A stretch of DNA of 64,000 nt. Origin: Tenodera sinensis (taxonomy: Eukaryota > Arthropoda > Insecta > Mantodea > Mantidae). Both the position numbers and the translations under genes were made by a program. This document shows positions 42,822-52,626 of this stretch, in pieces (position 1 is the stretch's first letter; each line of letters begins with the position of its first letter). Below the pieces are notes generated by a model that did not search any database, had not been told where the DNA came from, and saw only the letters and a program-made list of their open reading frames with translations. Location: assembly GCA_030765045.1 (NCBI GenBank), contig CM060963.1, positions 97,087,176 to 97,151,175 of the forward strand, given 5' to 3'.

Positions 42822-43256
42822 CGTGGTAACGGATGGAATGCATATATCAATGTTTCTTTATCACAATGTATTTATTTATTAACACTTCGATACTTTACAC
42901 TCTCAGCACCATATTAAATACTTAAAAACCTTTACACTTTTTTAATTTAGTAGAATTTATGCTGGATAAAAGATTGGTGAAAGTTCCATGTTCACATGCT
43001 ACCAAAACACGTCTTATCACCTTGAACATATAGACTCTACTGAATCGTTTCTTGGCGTCGCTTTGACACGACACACCGCCATTTTTGTCTTCATCAGCGG
43101 TATTCATCCACACACATAGTTCTTTCTCGTTAAGGAAGTGATCCCAATTATCGTCTCCTATTTTTATTATGGAACACAAACAATTCTAATATTTATACAC
43201 TTTTAACAAACATTTACATGAACGATTTTCTATTGGGGGTCTAATATTCTGTCTCA
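42822..43256 (-). repeat. Solo LTR (element 2 family), diverged, antisense
   Basis: Reverse complement of the element 2 LTR, strongly diverged. Shared words include CGGATGGAATGCATA, the CAGCACCATATTAA block and TTTACATGAACGATTTTCTATTG, ending ATTCTGTCTCA at 43256. The left part of the LTR (its 3' end) is missing or unrecognisable. It interrupts the LINE-B frame after LIIKHFLIHTYE, so it inserted after LINE-B. Confidence 0.78.
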
Positions 43257-43897
43257 TAGGTATGAATGAGAAAATGTTTAATGATCAAGCGTTTTATTGA
43301 GGAATATGAGAAATTGAATTTAGACTTTTGTTTTATTGTTGTGCCTTTCTTTGCAAGTGAGTCTGCAGCTTCATTCCCCATGACTCCACAGTGTGCTGGA
43401 ATCCATTGGAGATGAACAGTCTGATTAACTTTTTGGAGTTGTGTTAACATTTTGTAGCATTCTCTAATTTTTGTTGACTTCTTTGTAGTATTTGAATATA
43501 CCCCCTAAATTGCAGCTTTAGAATCTGAAAGAATTACTGCCTTGTTAAATTTATTTAAGGGAAGATTTAATAATTGTCAGAGAGCAATGTGTATAGCCTC
43601 TATTTCTCCATCATAATTTGTTGTCTCTCTGCCACCAGAATGATAAAAGGAAAAATGTGAACATGTAACTCCAGCTCCAGTAAGGTTTTCCGTGGAGGAT
43701 CCATCAGTATATATGCGCAGCCATTCTTCTGTGAGATACCTAGTATTGATTGTTTCCAGAGCTAGAAGTTTTTGTATTTCTTTTGGTGTGTCTGATTTAC
43801 TTATTTCCTCTATTAATTCCAAACTGAAGGTAGGTTGCAATAATTCCAATGGATTTTCTCTTATAAGTAGATTTTCTCTGGTGTTAGGAATGTTCAA
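43257..43897 (-). pseudogene. LINE-B RNase H domain
   Basis: EEWLRIYTDGSS holds the first catalytic D, NYDGEIEAIHIAL the E, and (across a break near 43577) DSKAAI-like words the second D. VHLQWIPAHCGVMGNEAADSLAKKG is the conserved end of the domain, with its histidine and final D. RNase H removes RNA from the RNA/DNA hybrid during target-primed integration. At least one frameshift separates the halves. Confidence 0.85.
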
Positions 43898-45270
43898 TTT
43901 GGATTTGATCTGTTACCTTTTCCAGGAAACTACTATGAGTTTTAAGGATTGAAGGGGGGAGGTTCTCTTCTGTCCATTTAGAGTTTGGCAGTCGTAACAT
44001 TTTCTCATGTTGGAGCAATGCTTGTTCTTCTATTTTTGTTGTTATTGATGGGGTCCGTGTTAAGGCAAGCATGGCATCAATAGGTGTGGATTTAACTGCT
44101 CCAGTGATTAGGCGAAGAGCCTGATTTTGTATTTGTTCAAGTTTATTGATGTTAGCATTTGCTGCTGTTATTAAAGCTTCAGAACAGTACAAGAGGTTTG
44201 GTTTAACGTACATTTTGTATGTTGTGTTAAGGACTCTCCTTGAGCAGCCCCATTTAGCACCAGCTAACCTTTTCAGGATTTGCAGTTTCTTTTCAACCTT
44301 TTCTGAGGTGTTTGTTATATGTTTTTTCCAACTTAGCTTTCTGCCGAAAGTGATGCCTAAGTATTTGGCATCATCAACTGCTTTGAGTGGTTTACCATTA
44401 TAATTTATGTTAATATTAACTGGTTTGTATTTTAGTGTAAATAATTCATAATTTGTTTTTTCCACATTGATAGTCATGAGGTTTTTGGAGCTCCATTCAT
44501 GTACTTTGTTTAGGGCTCTTTCTATTCTGTCTTTAATTAGTTCAGGTTTTTTTGGAGAGCCTGAAGTCCAAATGACTACATCGTCAGCAAATAAAGCAAT
44601 TTTGGTTTCTAAAGTTTTTATTATTGATGGAAGGTCATTTATATATATATGTTAAAGAGTGTTGTGCTCAGAACAGCACCTTGTGGAAGTCCTCGGTGTG
44701 TTTGTTTATATTTGGAAATGTATATGTTATATTTTGTGGCAAAAATCTTTGCGAAATAAACTGAGTTATCCATTTAAGCATGTTACTTTTCACACCTATT
44801 GATTGCAACTTCTCAATTAATTTGTGTCTTCAGACTGAGTCATATGCTGATTTAAAATCAATGAATACTGCTAAGGTATCCTCCTTTCTATTGAAAGCTT
44901 CCTTGATGTCTTGGCTTAGGAGGAGTATATTTTCACTTGTACTATGATTCTGTCTGAAGCCGGTCTGTGAACTATTAATTAAGTTGTAATATTCTAGGAA
45001 CCAGTTAAGTCTAGATGCCACCATTCTTTCCATCACTGTTGCAATAACACTGGTCAAAGATATTGGCCTGAAACTATTAATATTGTTTGAGGGTTTGTTT
45101 TTCTTTAAAATCGGGATGATAATGACTTTTTTCCAGTCGGAAGGCACAGTCATTCTCCAACACGTGTTATACAGTTTAAGTAGGATTTCTTTTCCTTTTC
45201 TGCCAAGGTGTTTAATAAACTCTGGGTGGATCTTGTCAGGTCCTGGAGATTTTTTGTTCTGTAATTGTTC
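43884..45270 (-). pseudogene. LINE-B reverse transcriptase
   Basis: In order on the minus strand: PSDWKKVIIIPILKK; SFRPISLTSVIATVMERMV; SSQTGFRQNHSTSENILLL; LAVFIDFKSAYDSV with the first catalytic D; RGLPQGAVLS; IALFADDVVIWTSG with the FADD pair near 44589; DDAKYLGITFGRKLSW; and the thumb with LNTTYKMYVKPNLLYCSEAL and LRLITGAVKSTP. All core motifs are present but lie in more than one frame, so the enzyme is not made as it stands. Confidence 0.9.
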
Positions 45271-45321
45271 TATTGCTAGATCCAGTTCTGTTTCATTAAA
45301 ATCCTGAATAAAAATATCATT

Positions 45322-46188
45322 TCATTTGACTCTTGCTATATTTCTTTCGCGTTTTAACTTAGATAAAGATGGAGACCAAAAGTAGCTATATTTCTTTAAC
45401 TTTCCTTTGGGGATATGTGTTTTGGCTGCTGTCAATAATATTTCACAAATTTTTTTATTCATTTCATCTGTTGACTTGAACTCTGATTCTAACAATATAT
45501 TACACTTCCCTTCTATCTCATTTTGGAAACTGGACCAATATGCTTTTTTAAAATTCCAAGAAGTTTTAATTTTTGGTTTGTTACTTTTATTTATTAGACC
45601 TCTTATGGAGTTTATGGTGATTCTGTGGCCTGAACCTGGGTCTTCTATTATTTCTCTTTTTGTATTGTCAATTATGTCAGATGACACCATCAGAAGATCA
45701 GGATTTGTACCCGAACCATTATAATGAAGGTAAGTGGGTGGGTCATATGGATTAAATATTAATTCCATTGTTGATGAGTTTAATAGGTCTTCTATGACTC
45801 TTCCTGCTGAATTTATATCTCTGTAGCCCCACCTAGGAGAGTGTGCATTAAAATCACCTATTAAAATACTTTTGGGTTCTATGGGAATAGAATTTAGATC
45901 TAGTGTATTGTCTGGAGGATTGTAGATACTGTAAATTCTATAGTGTAGTTACTTTTCCATACTTCAATTTAACTATTTCTGATTTATCTTGTTCTTCCAT
46001 TGTTTTTTGGATTTGGATAGTAGCTTTCATATTTCTTTTAATTCCTGTAAGAATACCACTTGCTATTTGACGAGCTTCTGGAAGTGTAGTGTACTGATCC
46101 ATTTCAAAGTATATTTCCTGTTGTTCTGATATATTGGCTTCTTGTACTGTGAAGACATCTATATCTTGGTCTTTTAATATTTTCATTA
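45322..46188 (-). pseudogene. LINE-B endonuclease remainder and linker
   Basis: MKILKDQDIDVFTVQEANIS continues the apurinic-type endonuclease after the LTR insertion point; QEAN carries the catalytic glutamate. Around 45850, reversed words spell IGDFNAHSP (catalytic D and N). Frames near 45322-45768 end the domain (YSYFWSPSLSKLKRERN) and lead to the reverse transcriptase. One or more frameshifts are present. Confidence 0.82.
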
Positions 46189-46993
46189 TGATACCGAAAT
46201 TTAGATTTCCGATTGAATGGGCTTTTGAAAAAGATACGTTTTAATTTAATTGCCGGATATGAGATTTGCGATAAATATTGAGTAATAACATAAATAGATA
46301 ATAGAGTAGCAAGTGTTGTAAGGTGAGCAAGATATGAGTAAATGATAGTCGTTAAATTTGTAGTATAAACGCATTATTGGTTTGAAATTAACGAGTCATG
46401 ACGTCATACCACATAGTTTAAAATACACGTTCGAAAGTCAGTTCTACCAACCTTAAAAGTCGCGCGATATATTTAATAAAATATAAAGTAAACATCGTTT
46501 AATCCTAAAAAGGTAATTATATATTCAAAATTCATAAAAGAACATGTTATAATAGAAAGGGACATTTCTAAATTGCGGGAAAAGAAAATAACATTTTGGA
46601 TACGAGGCTTTCTTGGATGACGTCATGACATTCAAATTGGAAGCGAACGGTCTTCTTGGCGTGGGTAAGAGAGAAGCGTCTAGTCAGTACTCAACCAGAG
46701 AGCAGTACGGGAGTTCGTGCAGTTCGTGCTGCGCAGATGTGATTGCGATGCTTCTACAGATACACATATAGAATCGGCATATCTCCCGAAAATCTTTTAT
46801 ATAAAATAAATTGATGTGCAAAGTTGTTCTTGGGTTGTCCTTTACACTCACGCAAACCCGAGATAAAGAGATCATGCTCAGCTAGCCGGAGACAACACAC
46901 CAAACTACCTCAACGTGACCAACAACATCACGTCACCAACGACTACAGCTTCAAATGGCGAGGTAATAACTAGGAAGCGATATTATAGCTTCA
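46189..46993 (+). repeat. LTR of element 3 (5' LTR)
   Basis: 805 bp. Contains two ATGACGTCAT boxes (near 46400 and 46618), i.e. CREB/ATF-type palindromes that could act in transcription of the element; this is inference from the motif. Confidence 0.95.
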
Positions 46994-46996
46994 AAT

Positions 46997-47014
46997 TGGC
47001 TTCCCAACGTGTGG
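46997..47014 (+). promoter_or_regulatory. Primer-binding site of element 3
   Basis: TGGCTTCCCAACGTGTGG, three bases after the LTR. It is similar to, but not the same as, the lysine-type site of element 2 (two changes near the start and one near the end), so the primer tRNA may differ. Confidence 0.7.
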
Positions 47015-47142
47015 CTTCGAAAGAATGGACCAAACCACAAGACGACCGAGCCAGCATCGAACCAGCAGACAAGAAGGTGCCCAGCGCGTCAACATCTGTG
47101 AAACGTGTAGTGAACAAGTTTAAGTGCAGTTAAAGTGAAATA

Positions 47143-49212
47143 GTGAAAATATTGAAAATTTTGGTGAGTAGAAAAACACATATAAATAGCTTAGAAATGG
47201 AAGACAGTGATAGTGAGTTTAGAGGTTTTGAAAGTCCGGAAATTCGGGAAAGTATAAGTAGGATGGAAGAATTTAATCGGAATGTAATTGGTAGCAGAAT
47301 ATGCCAAGAATTAGAAGATCAGAACGTTAGAGAAACACCTAGAGGTAGTGCAGAAATGTTTAGTAGTAATTCAGAAAGGCCAGCATTTATGTCAGAAATA
47401 GAGAATATGTTTCAAACGATAATGAAAAAGATGAGTACAGATTTAAGTCAAAAGATAGATGAAAATAGTAAAGAATTAAGAACAGTGAAAAAGATGAGTA
47501 CAGAGTTAAGTCAAAAGATGAGTACAGAGTTAAGTCAAAAGATAGATGAAAATAGTAAAGAGTTAAGTCAAAAGATGAGTACGATAGACGAAACTAGTAG
47601 AGAGTTAGGACAGAAATTAGAAAAGGGACAACAGGAATTGGGAATGCAATTGGAGAATCAGAGGAGAGTTTTCGAAACCTTTAGGGAAGAAGTTAGGGAG
47701 GAAATTAATAAAGTTAGTAGTGAAGTAAAAGAAAATAGAGAACAGGTAGAACAGGTTAAGGGAGAATTAGAGACAATAAGGCAAGAAGTAAAGAATTCTG
47801 AAAAGAAATTAGGTCAACAAGTGAGTGAAAAATTAGATAAAGAAAGGGAAGAAATTAGAGAAGAGTTACAGGGGTGTAAAGTTAGAATAGAAAGATATGA
47901 TGTAGAAAATGAAAGGCAGGTTAGAAATTTGGAGGATGTTACAGACCAAATAAAAGGAGTAGTAACAGAAATTACTCAGGTAAAAGAGGCCTTAGAAAAT
48001 TTGAAATTAAGTGAAAGTGCATGTAATCACAACAATCTTAGTAAAGAAGTTGCAAGAAACGAGGCAATACCAGGTGTATCAGCTGACATTTCGATGCAAA
48101 ATAGGGGTAACAGTAATTCCCATTCTGATCTCGGAAATAGCTCAGGGATAGGTGACAATTCAAATTTACATTGGCCTAACCATGTCTTAAATGAAATGAC
48201 ACCTCCAGTTTTTGAAAATGAAGATTCAGATGATCCTAAAGCCTTTTTAGAAGGGTTACAAGAGTACTTCACGGTGAAACGTATACCAGAGGAGTACAAG
48301 ATGGTGATAGTAAGAAAATGCCTAAAGGGTAATGCTGCTAATTGGCTAGGCCTTTCTATGGGTAACAATAATGACTACAGGACCTTTAGGAACATCTTTT
48401 TAACCAGATATTGGGGAGCTAGTAGGCAGGCTAATATAAGAGTTGAATTAAGCAATGGAAAATTTAATCCTAGATCGGAGGAATCCATGGTAAACTATTT
48501 TATGAGAATAGCGAGAAAATCGAAGATGTTGGATCCTCCCTTGGATGAAAAAGATCTAATAAATATAGTTACTCCACATTTTCCGGAAACACTTCAACAT
48601 TACCTAATCATAGCCCGACCCGATAGCATTGCAGCTATGATAGAATTATTATCCGCCTTAGAAGTCAATAAGCCAAAACACGCATTTGGAAATACATATG
48701 AAGGAAAAGAAACTGTCAATTCTTTCGGGCAAGGGGCACAGTATTATCAGAATAGAAGTGAGGTTAGGGAAAGATATAAAGGACCAGTACCAAGGATGGA
48801 ATCATTCCGGTGGGAAAATCAAGGTAGATATAACCAGGAAGGGCATCACCAAAATAGAAATGGTAATCTAAGGGGAAGAAATATAAGGGTGAATTATATG
48901 AATACAAATAGATTTGATCGAGGTAGACGGGGCCGTTATTTTGGACATAGTAGAAATTCAAATGATGGGTATTGGACAAACGGAGATAATGAGTTTAGAC
49001 CGAGGTCACCAAGACAGGGAGAAAGGTATTCTAGTGGACGAAATTCCCCCGAAAATGCGGAAATGGTCGAGGCCATTAACACGGTCAAAAACATGGTAGG
49101 AAGTAACCCCGATTTAATGCAGGAAAACAGAAGTAACAATTCGGGAAATAGTACAGGAGCAATACCTAAAAATCAGGGAAACGCCAGACCCGGTCAAACG
49201 CGCCTTCAGTGA
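47143..49212 (+). CDS. Gag-like protein of LTR element 3 (689 aa)
   Basis: Intact frame for the particle protein. The likely start is the ATG of MEDSDSEFRGFE (47197) rather than the first ATG of the frame. About residues 90-290 are a coiled coil with tandem KMSTELSQKIDENSKEL units. About residues 345-520 are the Retrotrans_gag-type core (EMTPPVFENEDSDDPKAFLE, EYFTVKRIPEEYK, NAANWL, FRNIFLTRYWG, NYFMRIARKSKMLDP, HFPETL). The remainder is an Arg/Gly/Asn-rich tail (FDRGRRGRYFGHSR) that probably binds RNA in place of a CCHC knuckle, which is absent. The stop is at 49210-49212, and pol overlaps by 43 nt in the -1 frame. The core is clearly related to the Gag of element 2. Confidence 0.92.
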   Translation: MKILKILVSRKTHINSLEMEDSDSEFRGFESPEIRESISRMEEFNRNVIGSRICQELEDQNVRETPRGSAEMFSSNSERPAFMSEIENMFQTIMKKMSTDLSQKIDENSKELRTVKKMSTELSQKMSTELSQKIDENSKELSQKMSTIDETSRELGQKLEKGQQELGMQLENQRRVFETFREEVREEINKVSSEVKENREQVEQVKGELETIRQEVKNSEKKLGQQVSEKLDKEREEIREELQGCKVRIERYDVENERQVRNLEDVTDQIKGVVTEITQVKEALENLKLSESACNHNNLSKEVARNEAIPGVSADISMQNRGNSNSHSDLGNSSGIGDNSNLHWPNHVLNEMTPPVFENEDSDDPKAFLEGLQEYFTVKRIPEEYKMVIVRKCLKGNAANWLGLSMGNNNDYRTFRNIFLTRYWGASRQANIRVELSNGKFNPRSEESMVNYFMRIARKSKMLDPPLDEKDLINIVTPHFPETLQHYLIIARPDSIAAMIELLSALEVNKPKHAFGNTYEGKETVNSFGQGAQYYQNRSEVRERYKGPVPRMESFRWENQGRYNQEGHHQNRNGNLRGRNIRVNYMNTNRFDRGRRGRYFGHSRNSNDGYWTNGDNEFRPRSPRQGERYSSGRNSPENAEMVEAINTVKNMVGSNPDLMQENRSNNSGNSTGAIPKNQGNARPGQTRLQ

Positions 49213-50867
49213 GAACTGGGTATCCTAGTAATGATTGTGATAAGTACTCGGAAATAAATAGTCCTGGAAGGCAAATGATGATACAAAAGAAAAGAGAATG
49301 GAAAAATAGAAACGACGAAAACGAAAAAGTAGGAGATCCACCTAAAATCAAAATTGGAGTAAATGGAAAACAATACAATGCAATTATAGATACGGGATCA
49401 AATAGCACAGTATGCTCACAAAATTTTTATGATAATTTACAAAGTAGTGGCTTTAAAGTAATGTCTTTACCAGTTAATGGGATATATTGCTCGCTAGCTG
49501 TGGGAAAACGAAAAGAAAGAGTAGAATTTCAAGCAATGATAAATATTGAAATAAATGGGAGAATACTAGGAATTTTATTTCTGATTGTAGGAAGACTTGT
49601 GACAGATATTATAATAGGTTGTGATTGTCTTTATGCCTGGGAAGCTGTGGTGAATTTTAAAAACATGATTCTAGAAATGAAAGTTGAAGATGAGACCATT
49701 ATAGTGCCTTTTGTGGAAGATAGTAGTTCAGAAACTATTGTACGAGAAAAAGAGGAAGAAGAAATCCAAGGGGATACATTCTTTGTAGAATATGTTAAAG
49801 TAGGAGCTATGGAATTAACTGAAGTAAATGTCAAAGAGTACATTGTCGATAATAAAGAAAATGTAGAATGGGATAAAAATGATTTCATAGACAATTTGAG
49901 GGTTTCTGATGCAACTAGGTACTATGATAGGGAGAGTAGTGAAGACTTAGAAGAATTGTTGAGGGAAAAAGTAACTCAGGCTGATCAACTAAATGAACAA
50001 CAAAGGGATAAACTGTTTGAAATATTAATCCGAAATAAAGAAGTATTCTCTGAGAAACCTGGTAAATGTAATATCTATACTCATTCGTTTGAGATGATAC
50101 CCATCAAACCTTTTACACATAAAGCGAGAGCTATCCCTAGTACAATAAGAGAAGAGGTAGATGCAGTTATAAAGTCAATGTTAGAAGATGAGGTTATTGA
50201 GATTTCGAATTCAGAATTTGTGAATCCCCTATGTATTGTAAATAAGGCCAATGGAAAGATTAGGGTGACATTAGACTCGAGAAAACTAAATTATTGTTCC
50301 TCATACTTTCCATCAGGGAATCCAACAGAACGTGTCCTCCGAGATATAGGAATTTATTTGCGTGTACTTACACATCATAATCACAAGGATTGGGTGAAAT
50401 ATTGTCCATTGATAGAAAAGATTATCAATCACACCATTAATGTAACTACTGGGTTTGCACCAATAAAATTAATGTTAGGAATTGAACCAGAACCAATATT
50501 GATCGGGGTACCAAAAACACTGAAAATTAATGACATTCAGTTAAGTGAAGAAGAAAGAGCGAAAATTGCTTTTGAACGAATCAAGAAAAAGGCAGAGAAG
50601 CGAAAATTAAAGAAAAAGAGTAGAAAACATAAATGGGAACCTAAGATAGGCGATTGGGTACTAGTTAAAGACCATAAGTTATCAAGTGCCTTGAGAGGTA
50701 GGAACAAAAGGATGGAATTGTTATATAAAGGTCCTGCAGAAATTATATCAAAATTTGGTTATCATACCTATGAATTAAAAGATGTTAAAAATGAAAAATG
50801 TCTGGGAAGATGGCATAAACAACTCCTTCGACCATACAAGAAACCGTGTGGTGCTTTGGAACCTTGA
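49170..50867 (+). CDS. Deleted Pol of LTR element 3: protease, RT start, integrase end
   Basis: The frame opens after a stop at 49167-49169 and runs to 50867; it has no need of its own ATG if made by -1 frameshifting from gag. KIGVNGKQYNAIIDTGSNSTVC is an aspartic protease with an intact DTGS site; IIIGCDCLYAW is its flap-to-end segment. From about 50000 the reverse transcriptase begins (KARAIPSTIREEVDAVI, EIS-SEFVNPLCIVNKANGK, RVTLDSRKLN). At about 50299 it switches directly to integrase just before its catalytic E (PSGNPTERVLRDI), then NHTINVTTGFAPIKLMLG and the C-terminal fold ending GRWHKQLLRPYKKP. The RT catalytic YxDD, RNase H and most of integrase are missing, yet the frame is open across the join. 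Confidence 0.92.
   Translation, partial: KSGKRQTRSNAPSVRTGYPSNDCDKYSEINSPGRQMMIQKKREWKNRNDENEKVGDPPKIKIGVNGKQYNAIIDTGSNSTVCSQNFYDNLQSSGFKVMSLPVNGIYCSLAVGKRKERVEFQAMINIEINGRILGILFLIVGRLVTDIIIGCDCLYAWEAVVNFKNMILEMKVEDETIIVPFVEDSSSETIVREKEEEEIQGDTFFVEYVKVGAMELTEVNVKEYIVDNKENVEWDKNDFIDNLRVSDATRYYDRESSEDLEELLREKVTQADQLNEQQRDKLFEILIRNKEVFSEKPGKCNIYTHSFEMIPIKPFTHKARAIPSTIREEVDAVIKSMLEDEVIEISNSEFVNPLCIVNKANGKIRVTLDSRKLNYCSSYFPSGNPTERVLRDIGIYLRVLTHHNHKDWVKYCPLIEKIINHTINVTTGFAPIKLMLGIEPEPILIGVPKTLKINDIQLSEEERAKIAFERIKKKAEKRKLKKKSRKHKWEPKIGDWVLVKDHKLSSALRGRNKRMELLYKGPAEIISKFGYHTYELKDVKNEKCLGRWHKQLLRPYKKPCGALEP
49176..49182 (+). promoter_or_regulatory. Candidate -1 ribosomal frameshift site
   Basis: GGGAAAC sits in the gag phase as CAG-GGA-AAC, i.e. 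G-GGA-AAC, the X-XXY-YYZ pattern used by retroviruses. It lies in the 43-nt window in which the -1 frame is open (49170) and gag has not stopped (49210). A downstream GC-richer stretch (49183-49205) could form a short stem; this was not folded. Confidence 0.8.
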
Positions 50868-51639
50868 TTTAATGTAAAAGAAAAATTGGAAGTGTCATTT
50901 GTCTATTGGCGCCCAATCAGCTTTGAGATAAAATGTAAATGTTAGCTTACTTGAAAATCATATATTGGTCAGGTACTTACATATTCATGAAAAATGCAGA
51001 ATGTGAATTGCTATCTACCACCAAGAGCTTAAAAATATATTGTATAGAGCTCACAAAAACAGCTTCAGAAAGATTGTTAAAATGTTCATCTCCGCATAGA
51101 GAGAAAACAGAATATTTACTTTGTAAACATTTGTTAAAATATTTAGATGTATAGATAGTTATAATAGAAAGACAAAGAAAGAACTTGTCTAAAGAGTGCA
51201 ATGGATTTATAGGAATATATGTACATTTTAGTGCTTAAAGGATCTAGTACAGATATGTGTTACAATAACAAAAGTGAAAAATCACAGTGCAAGTGATAGT
51301 GAGAGCGAAGTGAGCAAACATGAACTAAAAGAAGGAAGTATAAAGAAAGACTCTTGAAATTTAACCTTTATATAGAAGCTTCATAGAAGAAACCATAACA
51401 TATTGTAATTAGTATTTAAGGATTAATGTTTAGTCAAGTGTACAATTGTTTGTCATGTTAAATAGATTAATGAGAAAATGTGTTAATAACCAATTTCAAA
51501 AACAGTGTAATTGAAAATTGTATACAAGGGGAGTGTTGCCGATTATTCAAAATACAGGAGTAATTTTTAATTTTTCTTTCGGGCAAGACATTTACATTAT
51601 TTTATTATGAAATAATAAAATAACATAAATGGGGGCATT
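50868..51639 (+). other. 3' non-coding region of LTR element 3
   Basis: AT-rich, no coding frame recognised. It ends with the purine-rich ATAAATGGGGGCATT just before the 3' LTR, a candidate polypurine tract (51625-51639). Confidence 0.7.
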
Positions 51640-52444
51640 TGATACCGAAATTTAGATTTCCGATTGAATGGGCTTTTGAAAAAGATACGTTTTAATTTAA
51701 TTGCCGGATATGAGATTTGCGATAAATATTGAGTAATAACATAAATAGATAATAGAGTAGCAAGTGTTGTAAGGTGAGCAAGATATGAGTAAATGATAGT
51801 CGTTAAATTTGTAGTATAAACGCATTATTGGTTTGAAATTAACGAGTCATGACGTCATACCACATAGTTTAAAATACACGTTCGAAAGTCAGTTCTACCA
51901 ACCTTAAAAGTCGCGCGATATATTTAATAAAATATAAAGTAAACATCGTTTAATCCTAAAAAGGTAATTATATATTCAAAATTCATAAAAGAACATGTTA
52001 TAATAGAAAGGGACATTTCTAAATTGCGGGAAAAGAAAATAACATTTTGGATACGAGGCTTTCTTGGATGACGTCATGACATTCAAATTGGAAGCGAACG
52101 GTCTTCTTGGCGTGGGTAAGAGAGAAGCGTCTAGTCAGTACTCAACCAGAGAGCAGTACGGGAGTTCGTGCAGTTCGTGCTGCGCAGATGTGATTGCGAT
52201 GCTTCTACAGATACACATATAGAATCGGCATATCTCCCGAAAATCTTTTATATAAAATAAATTGATGTGCAAAGTTGTTCTTGGGTTGTCCTTTACACTC
52301 ACGCAAACCCGAGATAAAGAGATCATGCTCAGCTAGCCGGAGACAACACACCAAACTACCTCAACGTGACCAACAACATCACGTCACCAACGACTACAGC
52401 TTCAAATGGCGAGGTAATAACTAGGAAGCGATATTACAGCTTCA
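51640..52444 (+). repeat. LTR of element 3 (3' LTR)
   Basis: Partner of 46189-46993, followed by the ATTA duplication and then LINE-B. Confidence 0.95.
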
Positions 52445-52448
52445 ATTA

Positions 52449-52626
52449 GCTCTAGTTTTTTAGACTGGGACATGCCTCCTGCATTCCATTGTAGAATTCT
52501 TAAAGTACTGGAATTGTTGTGATGAAATTTGCCTATAGATGTCCCCACCCGGAGATCCGATTGGGGGACAGTTTTAACTCCGGAATGTTTATCTTTAGGA
52601 CTCATACTCATGTATGTGGCTTTCAT
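52449..52626 (-). pseudogene. LINE-B endonuclease start
   Basis: SSTLRILQWNAGGMSQSKKLEL is the first strand of an exonuclease-endonuclease-phosphatase fold (catalytic N in WNAGG). It is cut off by LTR element 3; the next residues lie at 46188 and below on the same strand. Upstream to 53009 is the untranslated 5' region of LINE-B, which resembles 61340-61450. Confidence 0.83.

Larger units (their letters stand above)
46189..52444 (+). mobile_element. LTR element 3: very young, with gag and an in-frame deleted pol
   Basis: LTRs at 46189-46993 and 51640-52444, both 805 bp, with one difference found (T/C near the end). TG...CA ends; target duplication ATTA at 46185-46188 and 52445-52448. The target is the endonuclease frame of LINE-B on the opposite strand; removing the element and one ATTA restores that frame exactly. 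The interior has a 689-aa Gag and a pol frame that overlaps it in -1. Pol keeps protease, the start of reverse transcriptase and the end of integrase, so the element needs help from a complete relative. Confidence 0.96.

Noticed and set aside
46684..46875. 63-codon frame present twice (also 52135-52326)
   Set aside because: It is inside both LTRs of element 3 and antisense to the element.
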